In this document: in pieces, positions 1 to 11,019 of the stretch
How positions within the stretch are numbered: the first letter of the stretch is position 1
Layout of the letters: the number at the start of each line of letters is the position of its first letter
Assembly: GCA_949361645.1 (NCBI GenBank)
Contig: OX442426.1
Location: 4,515,327 to 4,579,326 of the forward strand
Direction: 5' to 3'
Source of the DNA: Spongilla lacustris
Lineage: Eukaryota > Porifera > Demospongiae > Spongillida > Spongillidae
DNA: 64,000 nucleotides
Translations under genes and position numbers: made by a program
The notes under the pieces: generated by a model
What the model was told of the DNA's origin: nothing
Databases searched by the model: none
The model's input: the letters and a program-made list of their open reading frames with translations, nothing else

Positions 1-320
1 CATTTTGGATATGGAAGCCCATTTTCTCCCTGGAGAATAGACGTTAATACAGCTGTAGTACTGGAGAATAGACACACATGTAAATGCAACAGCTGGTAAC
101 TGGTATAGATTTTGAAATGACAAGTTTAAAAAATTTCAATTTTTATCTCGATTTTTATAATTATAATTTTTTAAAAAGTGAAACAAAGGTATACACAAAG
201 TACAGTGTATATATATGTACATAGTTGTATTATGCATGCAGGTACATGTACATGTAGCTTTTACTTGTAGTTACGTACAATGTACATGTATATGTTACTA
301 TATTCTTGCTGTTTCCTTAG

Positions 321-905
321 GCAGCTGCTGGTGCTCAACTTCAGACACTAAACAATCAGTAAGTGTGTTAACAGAGGCAGAGGAAACTGACCTGATTTGA
401 ATACCAAAAGGACAACTATAAATAGCCACATTATTTATTGAGTTAGGAAATCTGTAAGGTATCATTTGTACATGTAAATGCTGAGTTCATGTTTGGTTTG
501 CCTTGAATAGTACATGTATCTTCCTCACCCTCCACCCAACATATGTGGGACAGGTGGCGATGGTACATCCTGATTTATTAGTTCTTTAAATTCCCCACAC
601 CTAGGGCAAAAATTTGGGTCAATTAGATGTAAGAAAAAAAACTGTATCTCAAAACATTACACTTTGGTAATACACATGTACAGTAGTTTTCTGACTGGCT
701 GTTGATTTATTGTTAGCATTTCCTCATAGCTGGAATGCCCTTGTTCATAAGAACTTTGAGATTGAGCTAGAAGGCTTGTGTGGAGCTGGAAAAGGAATTG
801 GAATCCCTCAGGGAGAAGCTTAGCCAGAGGTAAGGCATTATTTTGTGTGGTTTGGTTGTTAGCTTCCTGCTCTGCATCCACCTACAGGAACTCAGAAGGT
901 GTGGC
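321..905 (+). other. exon-like segments, possible 3' part of a coiled-coil gene
   Basis: Two short stretches look like exons but do not join into a complete model. The first, 321-358, follows a pyrimidine-rich CCTTAG acceptor and ends at a GTAAGT donor; it reads AAAGAQLQTLNN. The second, about 771-829, ends at GTAAGG and reads KACVELEKELESLREKLSQR, with the Leu/Glu/Lys pattern of a coiled coil. A third possible acceptor lies near 886. The phases of the first two do not match directly, so an exon may be missing or the model may be wrong. No family is recognised. Confidence 0.25.
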
Positions 906-1099
906 CCCCTCATAAGTAACACAATAATGAACACTTTGAGCAAATACACATTTACTGTCAACATTGCGTACATTTTGCATACATGTACATGTACATATCA
1001 ATTTTGCTCCACACTACTGTACCAAAGGCATGTAACAAAGATGTGCCAATTATTTACTTAATGATGCATGCATATGTACATGTAATATGCATAGGCGTG

Positions 1100-1116
1100 C
1101 CCCCCCCCCCCCCCCC
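1100..1116. repeat. C17 homopolymer
   Basis: An uninterrupted run of 17 C. The rest of 906-1390 holds no gene that I can support, only A+T-rich sequence with TACATG-type motifs. Confidence 0.9.
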
Positions 1117-1392
1117 AGTTTTTGGCTGGGGTTAATTTTATTCACAATGCTAAGTAATGCTGTATGTGGTGTCAATTACGATCGAACGTCCGCACGCGCA
1201 CAGCACAATAAATTAGCATGTACATGTATAACATTTCAATTCAGCCGGTGAATCGGACAATACTAATTAATAACAGCTGCCAATTCACATGCGCGTAGGG
1301 TTAACTGCCGCATTATGTAGGGTCGCGTATCGTAGAGCGTCAGAGAAATTGTATTACAGATTTCTTCCGCCCTTGTGCGGTGACTATAAATG

Positions 1393-1554
1393 TGTAACGT
1401 AATAGTGACGTCATGTATTGCGCAGAGACCAGCGCGCATCCTACAAGTCTGACCCTTGCCCTCTAGAACTTATATAGCTGTATATATTTTTGTATATTGG
1501 CATTCGTGTATATGTGTTTGCTGAGGCTGCATTGATTTCGGCACTCGAGTCACA
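1393..1554 (+). repeat. 5' LTR
   Basis: A 162-bp repeat that starts TGTAACG and ends GTCACA, giving the usual TG...CA termini. It matches 5675-5836 exactly. TATATAG- and TATATATT-like stretches in its second half could serve as the promoter core, which is inference. Confidence 0.95.
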
Positions 1555-1555
1555 T

Positions 1556-1573
1556 TGGCGTAGTCGGCAGGAT
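1556..1573 (+). promoter_or_regulatory. primer-binding site (tRNA primer)
   Basis: The sequence just inside the 5' LTR begins TGG (complement of the tRNA CCA end) and continues CGTAGTCGGCAGGAT. The matching tRNA species was not identified. Confidence 0.65.
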
Positions 1574-1577
1574 TAGG

Positions 1578-2462
1578 ATGTCGAAACCCGTTCTCCTGCC
1601 TGAGCCATTCAACGGCGAGCCGGACGAATGGAACGAGTGGGTTACCCATTTCGAAAATGTCGCCGTTGTGAATAAGTGGGAGACGGGCGAAGAAAAGCTG
1701 AAATGGTTGCGAGTAAGGCTAACAGGAAAGGCACAGACGGCCTTCATGAAACTGCCTGAGGCGGCGCGAGGCAATTACGGTGAGTGCATTAAGGCATTAC
1801 AGAAACGTTTCGCTCCCGACAGCAGGCGAGAACTGTATGTCGCGGAACTCAACACGAGAAAGAAGCGCCGAGACGAAGACTGGGCATCATTCGGAGACGC
1901 CTTGCGGGTGCTATCTGACAGGGCCTACCCTGACTTGGAGGACAAGGCAAAGGAACGCCTATCCCTGAATCAATACCTGTCGCAGATTGAAGACTCTCAG
2001 GTGGCCTTTGGAGTAAAACAGAAACGGCCCAGTAACGTGGAAGAAGCTGTTGCGGCTACTATAGAACTTGAGTCGTACCTGAATGCCGCCGCGAGTTCTA
2101 GTAAGTCCCACCGTCACGTTGACGTTGTTGTTCCACAGAAATCAGCAAGAGACTCACAGTGGGGGGACGGCACTGAATCAGCAGCAGTTTCTGGTGTTGC
2201 CGGTGTCGATGAGAAACTACTAACAACATTGGAAAACTTAAGTGAACGACTTCACAGGTTGGAGACGTCTATGAGAAGCAACAAAGATCACCCTCCGGCG
2301 AGGGTAGAAAAACAGCCGGACAGGCGTAGGAACATTGTATGTTGGAACTGTGGCAAAAAGGGTCACACAGCTCGGGTTTGTAGAAACAGCTCCCCGCTAG
2401 CACAGCAGGGAAACTTCAGTCCCTCGGGGGTAAGGGCCACCCTTGCGAGGGAAGATTTGTAA
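1578..2462 (+). CDS. gag: Gag polyprotein of the LTR retrotransposon
   Basis: An intact 294-residue reading frame that begins at an ATG just after the primer-binding site. The N-terminal two thirds (PFNGEPDEWNEWVTHFENVA onward) resemble the capsid-like region of Ty3/Gypsy Gag. A nucleocapsid zinc knuckle of the form CX2CX4HX4C lies at residues 255-268 (CWNCGKKGHTARVC), preceded by a basic stretch. Gag would package element RNA in virus-like particles in the cytoplasm. Unlike pol, this frame has no visible lesion, so the element could still make particle protein, or have its RNA packaged by another copy. Confidence 0.9.
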   Translation: MSKPVLLPEPFNGEPDEWNEWVTHFENVAVVNKWETGEEKLKWLRVRLTGKAQTAFMKLPEAARGNYGECIKALQKRFAPDSRRELYVAELNTRKKRRDEDWASFGDALRVLSDRAYPDLEDKAKERLSLNQYLSQIEDSQVAFGVKQKRPSNVEEAVAATIELESYLNAAASSSKSHRHVDVVVPQKSARDSQWGDGTESAAVSGVAGVDEKLLTTLENLSERLHRLETSMRSNKDHPPARVEKQPDRRRNIVCWNCGKKGHTARVCRNSSPLAQQGNFSPSGVRATLAREDL

Positions 2463-2503
2463 AGGCCCATCCAGACAAAGTCACTGTTCACACCTATACA
2501 TCA

Positions 2504-2812
2504 TTGTCATCAAACAACATGAGTTTTCGTATTGTTGTTCTTGCTAATTCTGTCCCTATTGAAGCTTTAATTGATACAGGCGCCGCTGTCTCACTTCTGC
2601 ACACAAAGGTCTGGACCAAGTTACAAGACAAGGGCAGCCTGCCACAACCACTGCAAAAGTGGGCGAGACTGGGGTTTACTGGGGTCAATGGCAATGCTTT
2701 ATCAATAAAAGGCTGTGCGCTCATCCCAGTCGTGGTGGAAGGAGGTAAAGAGTTCAAGGTATCATTTGTTATTACAGATGATATCATGGTGGATGCAATT
2801 CTTGGGCTATAG
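2504..2812 (+). pseudogene. retroviral-type aspartic protease (pol, N-terminal part)
   Basis: The retropepsin active-site motif is visible as ALIDTGAAVSLL (DTGA core), followed by the ILGL motif near the C terminus. In such elements the protease cleaves the Gag-Pol precursor. The frame is cut at 2810-2812 by an extra TA (CTATAGAT where CTAGAT would keep the frame). Beyond it the reading continues in another frame toward the reverse transcriptase. The region is therefore part of a broken pol frame rather than a separate gene. Confidence 0.85.
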
Positions 2813-2856
2813 ATTTCCTAGGGGCCAATAGCAGTGTCATTGACTGTGGTAGAAGG

Positions 2857-3897
2857 GTGCTTACCTTTCCCTCTGGGGAAATGTCCTGCTCTCTTACAGA
2901 TGTCCCAGTAAAGATCATTGGGCTAGTTACTAGTACAATGATAACCATACCTGCTGCTAGTGAAATGGAAATCATGATACAACCGAAAAGTCCTGTTGGT
3001 AATGGCACGTGGATTGTGGAAGGTGATTATGTTGGTAGACATGGGGTTATGGTTGCAAACGCTATAGTGCATTCACGCGGAAATGAGTTGATCCCTGTCA
3101 GATTACTTAACCCTCGTGATATTCCTGTGACAGTGAAGAAAGGAGAGCAGATTGCTAAACTGGAGGAGGCTGAACCCTGCACCAGCACTACAGGCATTTC
3201 AACGATCTCAGTGGGCACAGAATTGTCATTGGAAGAAAAAGAAGCTCTGTGGGACATTGTACTGAAGGTTGGAAATCATATTTCCCCCGCCGAGAGGGAG
3301 CAATTATTTTCTGTACTACTGGAGTACAAGGACGCATTTGCTCTACACGAGCATGATTCTGGTCACACCTCAGTTACGAAGCACAAAATAGATACGGGTA
3401 ATTCCTCCCCTGTTCACTGCTCCCCTCACAGGATTCCACAAGCACGAAAAGAAGAAGTCAGGAAGTTGACGCAGGAAATGCTGGAGAAAGGAGTAATCCA
3501 ACCGTCTGACAGTCCTTGGTCCTCCCCAATAGTGCTGGCAAAAAAGAAGGATGGGTCCGTAAGATTTTGTATTGATTACAGGAAAGTTAACGCCATCACT
3601 AGAAAAGATGCATACCCGCTCCCCCGAATAGATGAAACCTTGGATACTTTGGCGTATCCGGACTACACAAAACCATTTGTTCTTGATACTGATGCTAGTA
3701 ATTCTGGGATAGGGGCAGTTCTGTCACAGGTCCAAGATGATGGTACTGAGTGTGTTGTAGCGTATGCTAGTCGATCGCTAACCAGGCAAGAGCAAAAGTA
3801 TTGTGTCACGCGTAGAGAGCTCTTAGCATGCAGTTGTGGAGTTTACCCACCATTTTCGACCATATCTACTTGGGCGAGAATTTACACTGAGAACTGA
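2857..3897 (+). pseudogene. reverse transcriptase/RNase H fragment with the catalytic core deleted
   Basis: The fingers region is recognisable: the IQPSDSPWSSPIVLAKKKDG block and VRFCIDYRKVNAITRKDAYPLP. Directly after the ETLDTLA stretch the frame jumps to YPDYTKPFVLDTDASNSGIG, which is the start of the RNase H domain. Everything normally between, including the palm with the YxDD catalytic Asp pair and the thumb, is absent. That is roughly 200 codons by comparison with the family. Both sides of the junction carry Leu-Ala-type codons, so microhomology could explain the deletion (inference). The frame is lost again near 3829, where GCA has become GCATGCA (4-bp insertion). Confidence 0.9.
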
Positions 3898-4276
3898 CCA
3901 TGGATCACTTGTTTGGTTAAAAAACTTCAAGGAACCTGAAGGCCAGCTGGCACGCTGGCTGGAAAAGCTGCAGGAGTATGACTTTATCGTTATGCATCGT
4001 CAAGGTTCCAGACATGGGAATGCAGACGCCTTGTCAAGGATCCCGTGCAAACAGTGCGGAAGGGGTGACCGGTGTGGAAACGAAGATGATCAGGTAGTCG
4101 AAATTGGTGCTATTGCGGGTCCTTTCTTGCAGCAACTCAACAACCTAGGGGAGGTTCAACGCCTGCAAGCAGAGGATGACGACATTGCCCCAAAGTGGGC
4201 AACGTACCTCCAGGTGACACTACCAAGTCTTGGAGCAGAGAAAGTCGCCTTCTCTTACAACAGTGGGAGATGCTAA
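3836..4276 (+). pseudogene. RNase H C-terminal part and pol linker
   Basis: This continues pol after the 4-bp frameshift. It shows the RNase H block TLRTDHGSLVWL and the HGNADALSR motif that ends RNase H in Ty3/Gypsy elements. Its first codons overlap the preceding frame. Near 4210 homology moves to the frame of the integrase, so a further indel is likely. It would have removed RNA from the RNA-DNA hybrid during reverse transcription. Confidence 0.85.
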
Positions 4277-5661
4277 CGATCAAGCATGATGCACTTTGGA
4301 GACAGTTCTCAGATGGGAAAAAGGTGAGGCTCCAACTTGTTTTACCCTCCAGGTTACACAAAAAGGTCATCCGGGACTTGCATGAAGGCGCGGTGTCAGG
4401 GCATCTGGGAGAAGAAAAAGTGCTGTCTCAGCTCAAAGAACGATTCTATTGGCCAGGCTGTGGCGAGGCAGTAAGAACATGGTGTAGACAGTGCAAAATT
4501 TGTGCCTCCAGGAAGATGACGATTCCAAGCAGAAAGGCAAAACTACAAACCATTCAAGCTGGCTATCCTATGCAGGTCGTAAGTATAGATATCATGGGAC
4601 CACTTCCAGAAACAACAGACGGTTGCAGGTATGTGCTAGTGGCTGCTGACCACTTTACGAGATGGGTGGAAGTGTATGCTTTCAGAAATCAAGAAGCTAT
4701 TACTGTAGCGAAGAAACTTGTGGACGAAATGTTTTGTAGGTTTTCTCCTCCCAAACAGCTGCATTCAGACCAAGGGAGGCAATTTGAATCAGACTTGATT
4801 GCGGAGATCTGCAAACTCTTAGAAATCAGGAAGACCCATACGACCCCCTACCACCGTTTCAATAGAACACTACTTGATATGCTGGCGACAACAACGCACA
4901 ATCACCCAAATGACTGGGAGTGTTGTGTTCGTAAGGTGTGTATGGCCTATAACTCGAGCGTCCATCCTTCCACAGGTTTTAGCCCCTTCTTCCTTATGTT
5001 TGGGCGTGAAGCAAAGCTGCCCGTTGATTTAATGTACGGATCAAATCCTGTTGATGAAAGGACGCCCTCGGAGTACGTGCAGCAGCTGAAAACTAGCCTC
5101 CATGATGCATATGCCTTAGTGAGGGAGCACTGCAAAAGCGAACATAAGAGACAGAAAGCCATTTATGATGAAAAGATTCACGGGAAGCCTTTTGATCTTG
5201 GTGATAATGTATGGCTACATTCGCCAGCTATTCCTCGAGGACAGTCCAAGAAACTGTATCGCCCTTGGAAGGGCCGCTTTAAGGTGGTGGAGAGATTTGG
5301 GGAATCCGTGTATAAAATAAAGGGGCCTAAGGGCTATCAATGCGTGCATTTCGACAGGCTGAAACCGTATCAAGGAGAAAATAGAGAATTCCAGTCTGAA
5401 GCCCCACCCAGCCAACGGTTCACGGAACAGCAACGAATCCCTGAAGACCCGCCCCCACGCACCCCTGCAGCGATGGAGTTGTTGGATGATGACGAAGAAG
5501 AGCAACAGCTGGATGGACAGGCGAACGAAGATCAGCCCGAAGTGGCACCTGCTGCGGATCCCCCTGCAGTCGCGCCCGCTGCCGATCCTCCTCCTGGTCA
5601 TCGTTACCCTGCTAGAGAACGCCGAGTCCCAGACCGTTACGGACCGTACATTCAATTTTGA
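4195..5661 (+). pseudogene. integrase with the catalytic Glu region missing
   Basis: An open frame of 488 codons. The HHCC zinc-binding domain is intact at H63, H70, C100 and C103. The DDE core has its first Asp in SIDIMG (D132) and second Asp in HSDQG (D192). The block that follows reads THTTPYH then RFNRTL with nothing between. In the family about eight residues stand here, including the catalytic Glu, so the third acid of the triad appears lost through an in-frame deletion of about 24 bp. The C-terminal domain (GDNVWLHSP, YRPWKGRFKV) and an acidic, Pro-rich tail are present. This copy could not make an active integrase. Confidence 0.9.
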
Positions 5662-5674
5662 AAGGAGGGAGTGG
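5660..5674 (+). promoter_or_regulatory. polypurine tract of the LTR element
   Basis: GAAAGGAGGGAGTGG lies immediately upstream of the 3' LTR, where second-strand synthesis is primed in LTR retroelements. Confidence 0.85.
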
Positions 5675-5836
5675 TGTAACGTAATAGTGACGTCATGTAT
5701 TGCGCAGAGACCAGCGCGCATCCTACAAGTCTGACCCTTGCCCTCTAGAACTTATATAGCTGTATATATTTTTGTATATTGGCATTCGTGTATATGTGTT
5801 TGCTGAGGCTGCATTGATTTCGGCACTCGAGTCACA
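5675..5836 (+). repeat. 3' LTR
   Basis: Identical over all 162 positions to 1393-1554. It is followed by AATG, the presumed target-site duplication. Confidence 0.95.
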
Positions 5837-7757
5837 AATGTATATATGAGTAAGCTTGCATATGTTTCATGTACTTTTATATAGCTTTAAACAGCGAGTA
5901 TTAAAGTTGGAACAATTTGTATAACTATAGTAAAACATCAATGTATTTATCTTGGAAGATTAATACATTGATGTTTTATTTTTATAAATCTCTCGCTGTA
6001 TACAATCTTATTATTCAGATTAGCTAATTTTATTTATCTCATCTATTTGCAATCGAAGTTTAATTCGGTTCATATTTGCCTAACTTAGTCAATGTATATT
6101 CATAACTTGAATTCATTTTGATCAATAGTCAGTGCATCAATTTATTACAGTAGTCTCGTACCCAGACCCAGCTAAGTTTTCACAGCTGCGACATCGCCGC
6201 TACGCGAAAAGTGGGTCTGGAGAAATGGTCAACAAAGTCGTTCTGAATGCGCCTGATTTTAGGCGCCCAGAGCACCCGTGACATCACAACAAGAGTGCAA
6301 TGTAGTAAACTTCTCTATGAAGAAAGTGATTGGTGGGATGTAGGATTGGTCACAGCGACTCGCTAATGCAAATACGGTACTGCATGCTTACGCAAGTGCA
6401 TCCGTATTCGGAGGAGTACGGACATCGGCAGTCATAGGCTTCCGATCCCCGTGTGTGGACTGATTGCATACGGATGTGGATACAGATCCCTGCAGTTAGT
6501 ACGTCCGCTTACGTATTTAATTTGTATGCATTACGTTTCACCCGTCTTTCAATCCGTTCTTACACTGTAGCGGTACGTATACAATATCAATGCCCCGCCT
6601 TTTAGTAGCTAGTATACCTACTCCGCTAAACATCGCACATTTAATGACTATACAAACGATGTTTATTATTATTATTATTTAAAAAACACAACAGCAAACA
6701 AATCACTTGATCAAGCAAAGTCACTTCACAGTCATAGATATTAGAGATACCTCTAATATCTATGCTTCGATTAACTCATAAATTCACACTCTTGTGCTGT
6801 ATGGGGAAAAGGCAATACTATAACACATGCAGAGACGTCGCGAATAGCACTAACCTGAACATGTTGCGCTTCTGTGGCCACAATGAGGATTGTTTTGAAC
6901 TAGCGTATTGCATTGGATGACGTGCATGCGTTACAATCGCTACACATAAAGTATTAGTCACTCACCAAGATTGGAAGAGAACTGACTTCTGTCGTAGCGC
7001 GTGACACAGCAATGACACTAGTAGTAGGCTAGGAAACAATAACAATGCTAACTTACAGATTTTCTGCGAAATCGCCTATAGGACCAGTAGCATAAAAACA
7101 AGCAAAACACAATTGGTTATCAAAACGGACGCTCACCTACATGTAGCATGTTCGAGATCGAAGCCATCCCTAAATAGAGGCACATGCATGTTGAATTATG
7201 TTTCGCTTACCACCTAGCATGTCCAATTGGCGCTCGAACCGCTATAGCCATGCATGCGCTGTTATTAGAACGAAAGGCATATAAATAACGGCACGTTTTG
7301 TGTTTACCTAGCTTTCTCAGCGTCCGAGGCATCTTTTACGTTGCAAATATCGACAAGTAGGCCAATTTATATATCCAGAGCAGCGTGAGCATCGACGGCG
7401 TGAGCATCATAGGCTCATGATCACATAGTCAAAGTGTACTCTGGATTCGCACACAACAAAGGCCATCAGGTGAAGCTGCATGCTGTTGCCTCTCTCGTAT
7501 GAAATGGAGCATCACAAATTCAGCTTCCCGGGATTCAGTCCAAAGTGACTCTAGTAATAATATAGCGCAATAAATAGAAATACGATGGCAATCCACGAGT
7601 AATACAAACCTCATTAGAGTTGACGTAGTAATCTGTCTCGTTTACTGTTAAATGAAGAATCGAAGAGCTCTAAGGTCGCCATTTCAACCGCCAAAAGCTA
7701 CAGCCAAATAATAGTCACGAGATCAAAACGATAATAATTAATAAACTTGACATACAA
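5837..7757. other. intergenic stretch with small hairpins
   Basis: I find no supportable gene. There are two clear short inverted repeats. At 5932-5979, AAAACATCAATGTATT returns as its complement. At 6735-6765, CATAGATATTAGAG pairs with CTCTAATATCTATG. A weaker one at about 6160-6225 pairs CCAGACCCA with GTGGGTCTGG. Confidence 0.6.
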
Positions 7758-7965
7758 GAGCTAGCGAGGCGGATCTGAAGCGATACAATAAAATTGTATT
7801 AACACCTGACGCGACTCTAAGAGCTGTATGCAGGGGAGCAGATTGCCTTTTGGAACGGAGTCAACGGACGATGATTACCGCAAGAGCTAGCTAGCTCGAG
7901 GCGGAGCTGAAGCGATATAATAAAATTGGATCACATGACGCGACTCTAAGAGCTATATGCAGGGG
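7758..7965. repeat. tandem direct repeat, two units of about 85 bp
   Basis: Both units run from an AAGAGCTAGC motif through GCGGA.CTGAAGCGATA and GACGCGACTCTAAGAGCT to ATGCAGGGGA. They are separated by about 40 bp. The first unit continues into a GATTGCCTTTTGGAACGGA stretch. The second is interrupted at the same place by the fold-back element at 7971, so the first unit serves as an approximate empty-site comparison. Confidence 0.8.
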
Positions 7966-7970
7966 ACCGG

Positions 7971-9420
7971 GGTCACAGGCATGTGGGTCCCCCCCTATTT
8001 TGGGTCCGGGGGGACCCATATGCCTAGGCAACTGGGTCCCCCCCCCCGGACCCAAATGCCTAGGCATATGGGTCCGGATAATTATTTGTACATCCAGGCA
8101 TCTTGGTCCGGGTAGGGGGCGGAGGGGGGGGGGGGGGGGGACCGAGTTTCCTGATGCCTTTATTTTTACTCAATTAGACTGGCACCGGCTGGTTTTGATA
8201 CGATAGACACATTTGTTGTTACTTTCTCAACGGTAAGTTAGCATCCACCAGCCGTTTAGGTTACACTTTGTAACAGCCACTCGGCTTGCCATCTGTGTTT
8301 CTCTGTCGAAAAGTAAGGTCACTGCCGGCTGATCTTTTTGACAGATGTAGTCTGGTGCTAACTCGTAGCATAGCAAGAGCTATTTTGGCGAGAAGTGTGC
8401 CCCGATCTTTTGGAGTAGCCTATGTCTGAATAGGCATAGGTAGTAGTCTGTTTAATAAGTACTTATTATTTATTGTTGTGTAATTATCCTGTTACGATAA
8501 TATATACTTGCGATAAAACTAATAAATAAAATTAAAAAAAAACACGTTGAGCATATACAAACAATGAATGGGTCATGTTCAAGTAGTACACAACTGTTTC
8601 TTAATTCGTATCATACAGGACTTAATGATTGACTGTCGATCGCAATGTAATTTTGAGACACACTAGAAAACTTTCTTCATTGCATCATTGATGTTCTCAG
8701 CCGGGTAATACATACTGTCAAAGCATAGGCTTCAGCTCATTTGTATCCAGGGCTCCGGAGGCAACGTAGATTATTACATCCACCAGCCCTCCCGCGCGAG
8801 ACGCGGAAGCTTTCAGTGCAGTGCATGGAGTATTTCTACATGAAAGCCACATGCAAATTCAGTGCTTCCGACAGCACTATAATAAGTACACAGTTTTGAA
8901 GTCACAAGCAAGCCATCGTTATTGAACGGCATATACCACTCTACGAGCGATATACAATGGACGGGGAATCACTCGTAGTCCCCATGCATATCGATTGTTG
9001 TGCCGTTCAATAACAAAGTAGGTACTCAATGCAATCGATTGTTTACTGGTATAATGCTATGGATATTAATTAGTTGGGGTACGCCGGGCCGGGGGGGGGG
9101 GGGGGGGGGGGGGGCAGATGGGTGTATCCCCCCCCCCCCCCCCACCCCCCTTGCGCCTCATCGAGCGGACGCCTATGGTCACGATGCTTTCTTTGTAAAA
9201 TGTTTATATATAAGTATATTTTGCTCTCAGGCTGCTGGGTCCGGGGGGGGGGACCCGGTTGCCTAGGCATTTGGGTCCGGGATAATTAGTTTTTTACATC
9301 TAGGCATATAGGTCCGGGGGGACCCACATGCCTAGGCAACTGGGTCCGGGGGGGACCCAGTTGCCTAGGCATATGGGTCCCCCCGGACCCAAAATGGGGG
9401 GGGACCCGTATGCCTGTGAC
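7971..9420. mobile_element. fold-back element built of GGTCC/CCTAGGCA palindromes
   Basis: A 1450-bp segment whose ends are inverted: GTCACAGGCATGTGGGTCC on the left and its near-complement ending GCCTGTGAC on the right. It is flanked by ACCGG on both sides (7966-7970 and 9421-9425). Each arm of about 150-190 bp is itself a chain of short palindromes (GGACCCATATGCC, TAGGCATATGGGTCC). The interior has no coding frame that I recognise, but it holds a C/G-rich block (G24 at 9091-9114 facing C16 at 9128-9143). A second inverted pair around GTTATTGAACGGCA lies near 8917 and 9003. Confidence 0.75.
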
Positions 9421-9425
9421 ACCGG

Positions 9426-10055
9426 ATTGCTTTATTGGAACGGACGATGACACTGCATGTGGACTCTCTTTCATCCACATGCATGTGAATGAAAGAGAGC
9501 ATACAGTAGTGACATACTACAGACTACTATACATGTATATATAGTAAAGAGAGCATCAGAGCACACAGTACATAGTACTACAGACTTCTGACTACATGTA
9601 GTAGTCTGTAGTATGCAGTATGTATAATGATAATTTTTATTTGTGCTTGTCAGTTACCTACATGCTTGCATGTGTCTTATATATACACATGCATGCATGT
9701 ATATGCATCGATCATTGTCCATGCTAGGTGTATACTGTAGAACTGCATGATGATGCACAAAAGGCAATAGCAATTGACGTATAGTGCATCTTGTATGAAA
9801 TAATTGGTTTGAAAATTCATGTACACTGCATATAAAAAGTATAAGATTGTATAATCATTCCGTGCAATACATACCGGCGTATTTAGCTATATACATGTAT
9901 AGTATAGCTGACTACTCGATGCCGGAGTACTCGCTCTTATTATAAGCAATGTACTGGCATTGAAGACTTTAGAGTTAGGTTTAACATACTATAGCCGGCT
10001 GTGACACTCCGGCAGGTGCACTGATATGATGCATATATCAGTATCCTATCTTGAT
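9426..10055. other. intergenic, hairpin-rich
   Basis: No gene supported. CTCTCTTTCATCCACAT pairs with ATGTGAATGAAAGAGAG around 9463-9500. The ACTACAGACT motif recurs in both orientations at 9508-9620. Confidence 0.5.
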
Positions 10056-10706
10056 ATGGCTGTTCTTTTTATGTTTGTGTACTTCAGTTTATTCAGCTGT
10101 GCATCTTCTAGTATAAGACCTCTAAGAGAAGAGGTACATCGATCGAGGCAACTGCAAATCACTTTCACTTCTGATTTAATTCGAACTGCATGCATGCATG
10201 GGTTAATAGTGATTCACCTAATGTATATTTATATACAGACCATTTACTATGATTATTGACACAATAAACATATAATGTTTATGCTTGTGTATTAGAAAGG
10301 GATTGATGTTTTAGTGAAAACATGTATTGAGGAGCGGAATTTAGTTTCTGAGTTCGAGAGACGAATAATTACTACGCGTTACTGATACTGATAACTTTTC
10401 AACTGTTCACGTAGCTTCGCATGCATGTATGCATTGTTATAGACCGATGTCAGCACTAACATCACAGCAAAGAGAAGGAGCTCTGCCGTTAGAGAATGCA
10501 TGCATCTGTAGTGCATCTAGGCTATAGGCCTATTTCTGATCCGTCAGTGCAGGTTGATGACGTCCACCAAGACATGTACATTAGCTGCATGGAGGACGTG
10601 ATTATAAATGTAAATTGTACATATTTTGGTAACCACAACGTGTACCGGTGTCTCATGCAGTCACGTCTTGAGATGTTTACCTGCCCCGCCCCCGATATAG
10701 TTACAG
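10056..10706 (+). CDS. possible small secreted protein, two 5' exons
   Basis: Exon 1 (10056-10133) starts at an ATG and reads MAVLFMFVYFSLFSCASSS, a plausible signal peptide. It ends at an AGAG/GTACAT donor in phase 0. Exon 2 (10553-10706) follows a GTGCAG acceptor, also phase 0, and contains Cys residues in YISCME, VNCTYF, YRCLMQ and FTCPAP. It ends at an ACAG/GTATGA donor in phase 1. No further exon was found before the minisatellite at 11020, so the model is partial. The Cys spacing suggests a disulfide-bonded extracellular domain; no family is recognised. Matching phases are the main support and the fit could be chance. Confidence 0.35.
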
Positions 10707-11019
10707 GTATGACACTCCGGCTCGTGAGAGATTTTGTTACTAACACAACATGGTAATCCAGGTGCATGTCGAATAGATTCTCACGATCACTTGTGCGAAG
10801 CGCGCGTTTTTAAATTAGTGAACCGCCATTCCATTTCCAACTCAACGAGGATTAAGTGACAGCCATACTGTTCGAAAGCAAATATTCACGTCATAAAAAA
10901 TATATCATATGTACAAACTAAACGTCTATTAACTGGAGAAAATCGGCTGGGAAGGAGGAGGAACGAAGGCAGAGTCTGAAAATTTCTTCTTAAACATTTA
11001 TGCATTCATGGGAGGCAAC

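Larger units (their letters stand above)
1393..5836 (+). mobile_element. Gypsy/Ty3-type LTR retrotransposon, defective
   Basis: A 4.4-kb element with two 162-bp LTRs that are identical base for base. A TGG-initiated primer-binding site follows the 5' LTR and a purine-rich tract precedes the 3' LTR. AATG flanks both ends (1389-1392 and 5837-5840); one shared A makes it AAATG if each LTR is counted one base shorter. The order gag, protease, reverse transcriptase, RNase H, integrase is that of Ty3/Gypsy elements. The coding part is broken by a 2-bp insertion near 2810, a large deletion in the reverse transcriptase near 3650, a 4-bp insertion near 3829, a frame change near 4210 and a small deletion removing the integrase catalytic Glu. 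Identical LTRs imply recent insertion despite this damage. Confidence 0.95.

Noticed and set aside
9000..9289. Gly- and Pro-rich frames
   Set aside because: They come from the G24 and C16 runs in the fold-back element.
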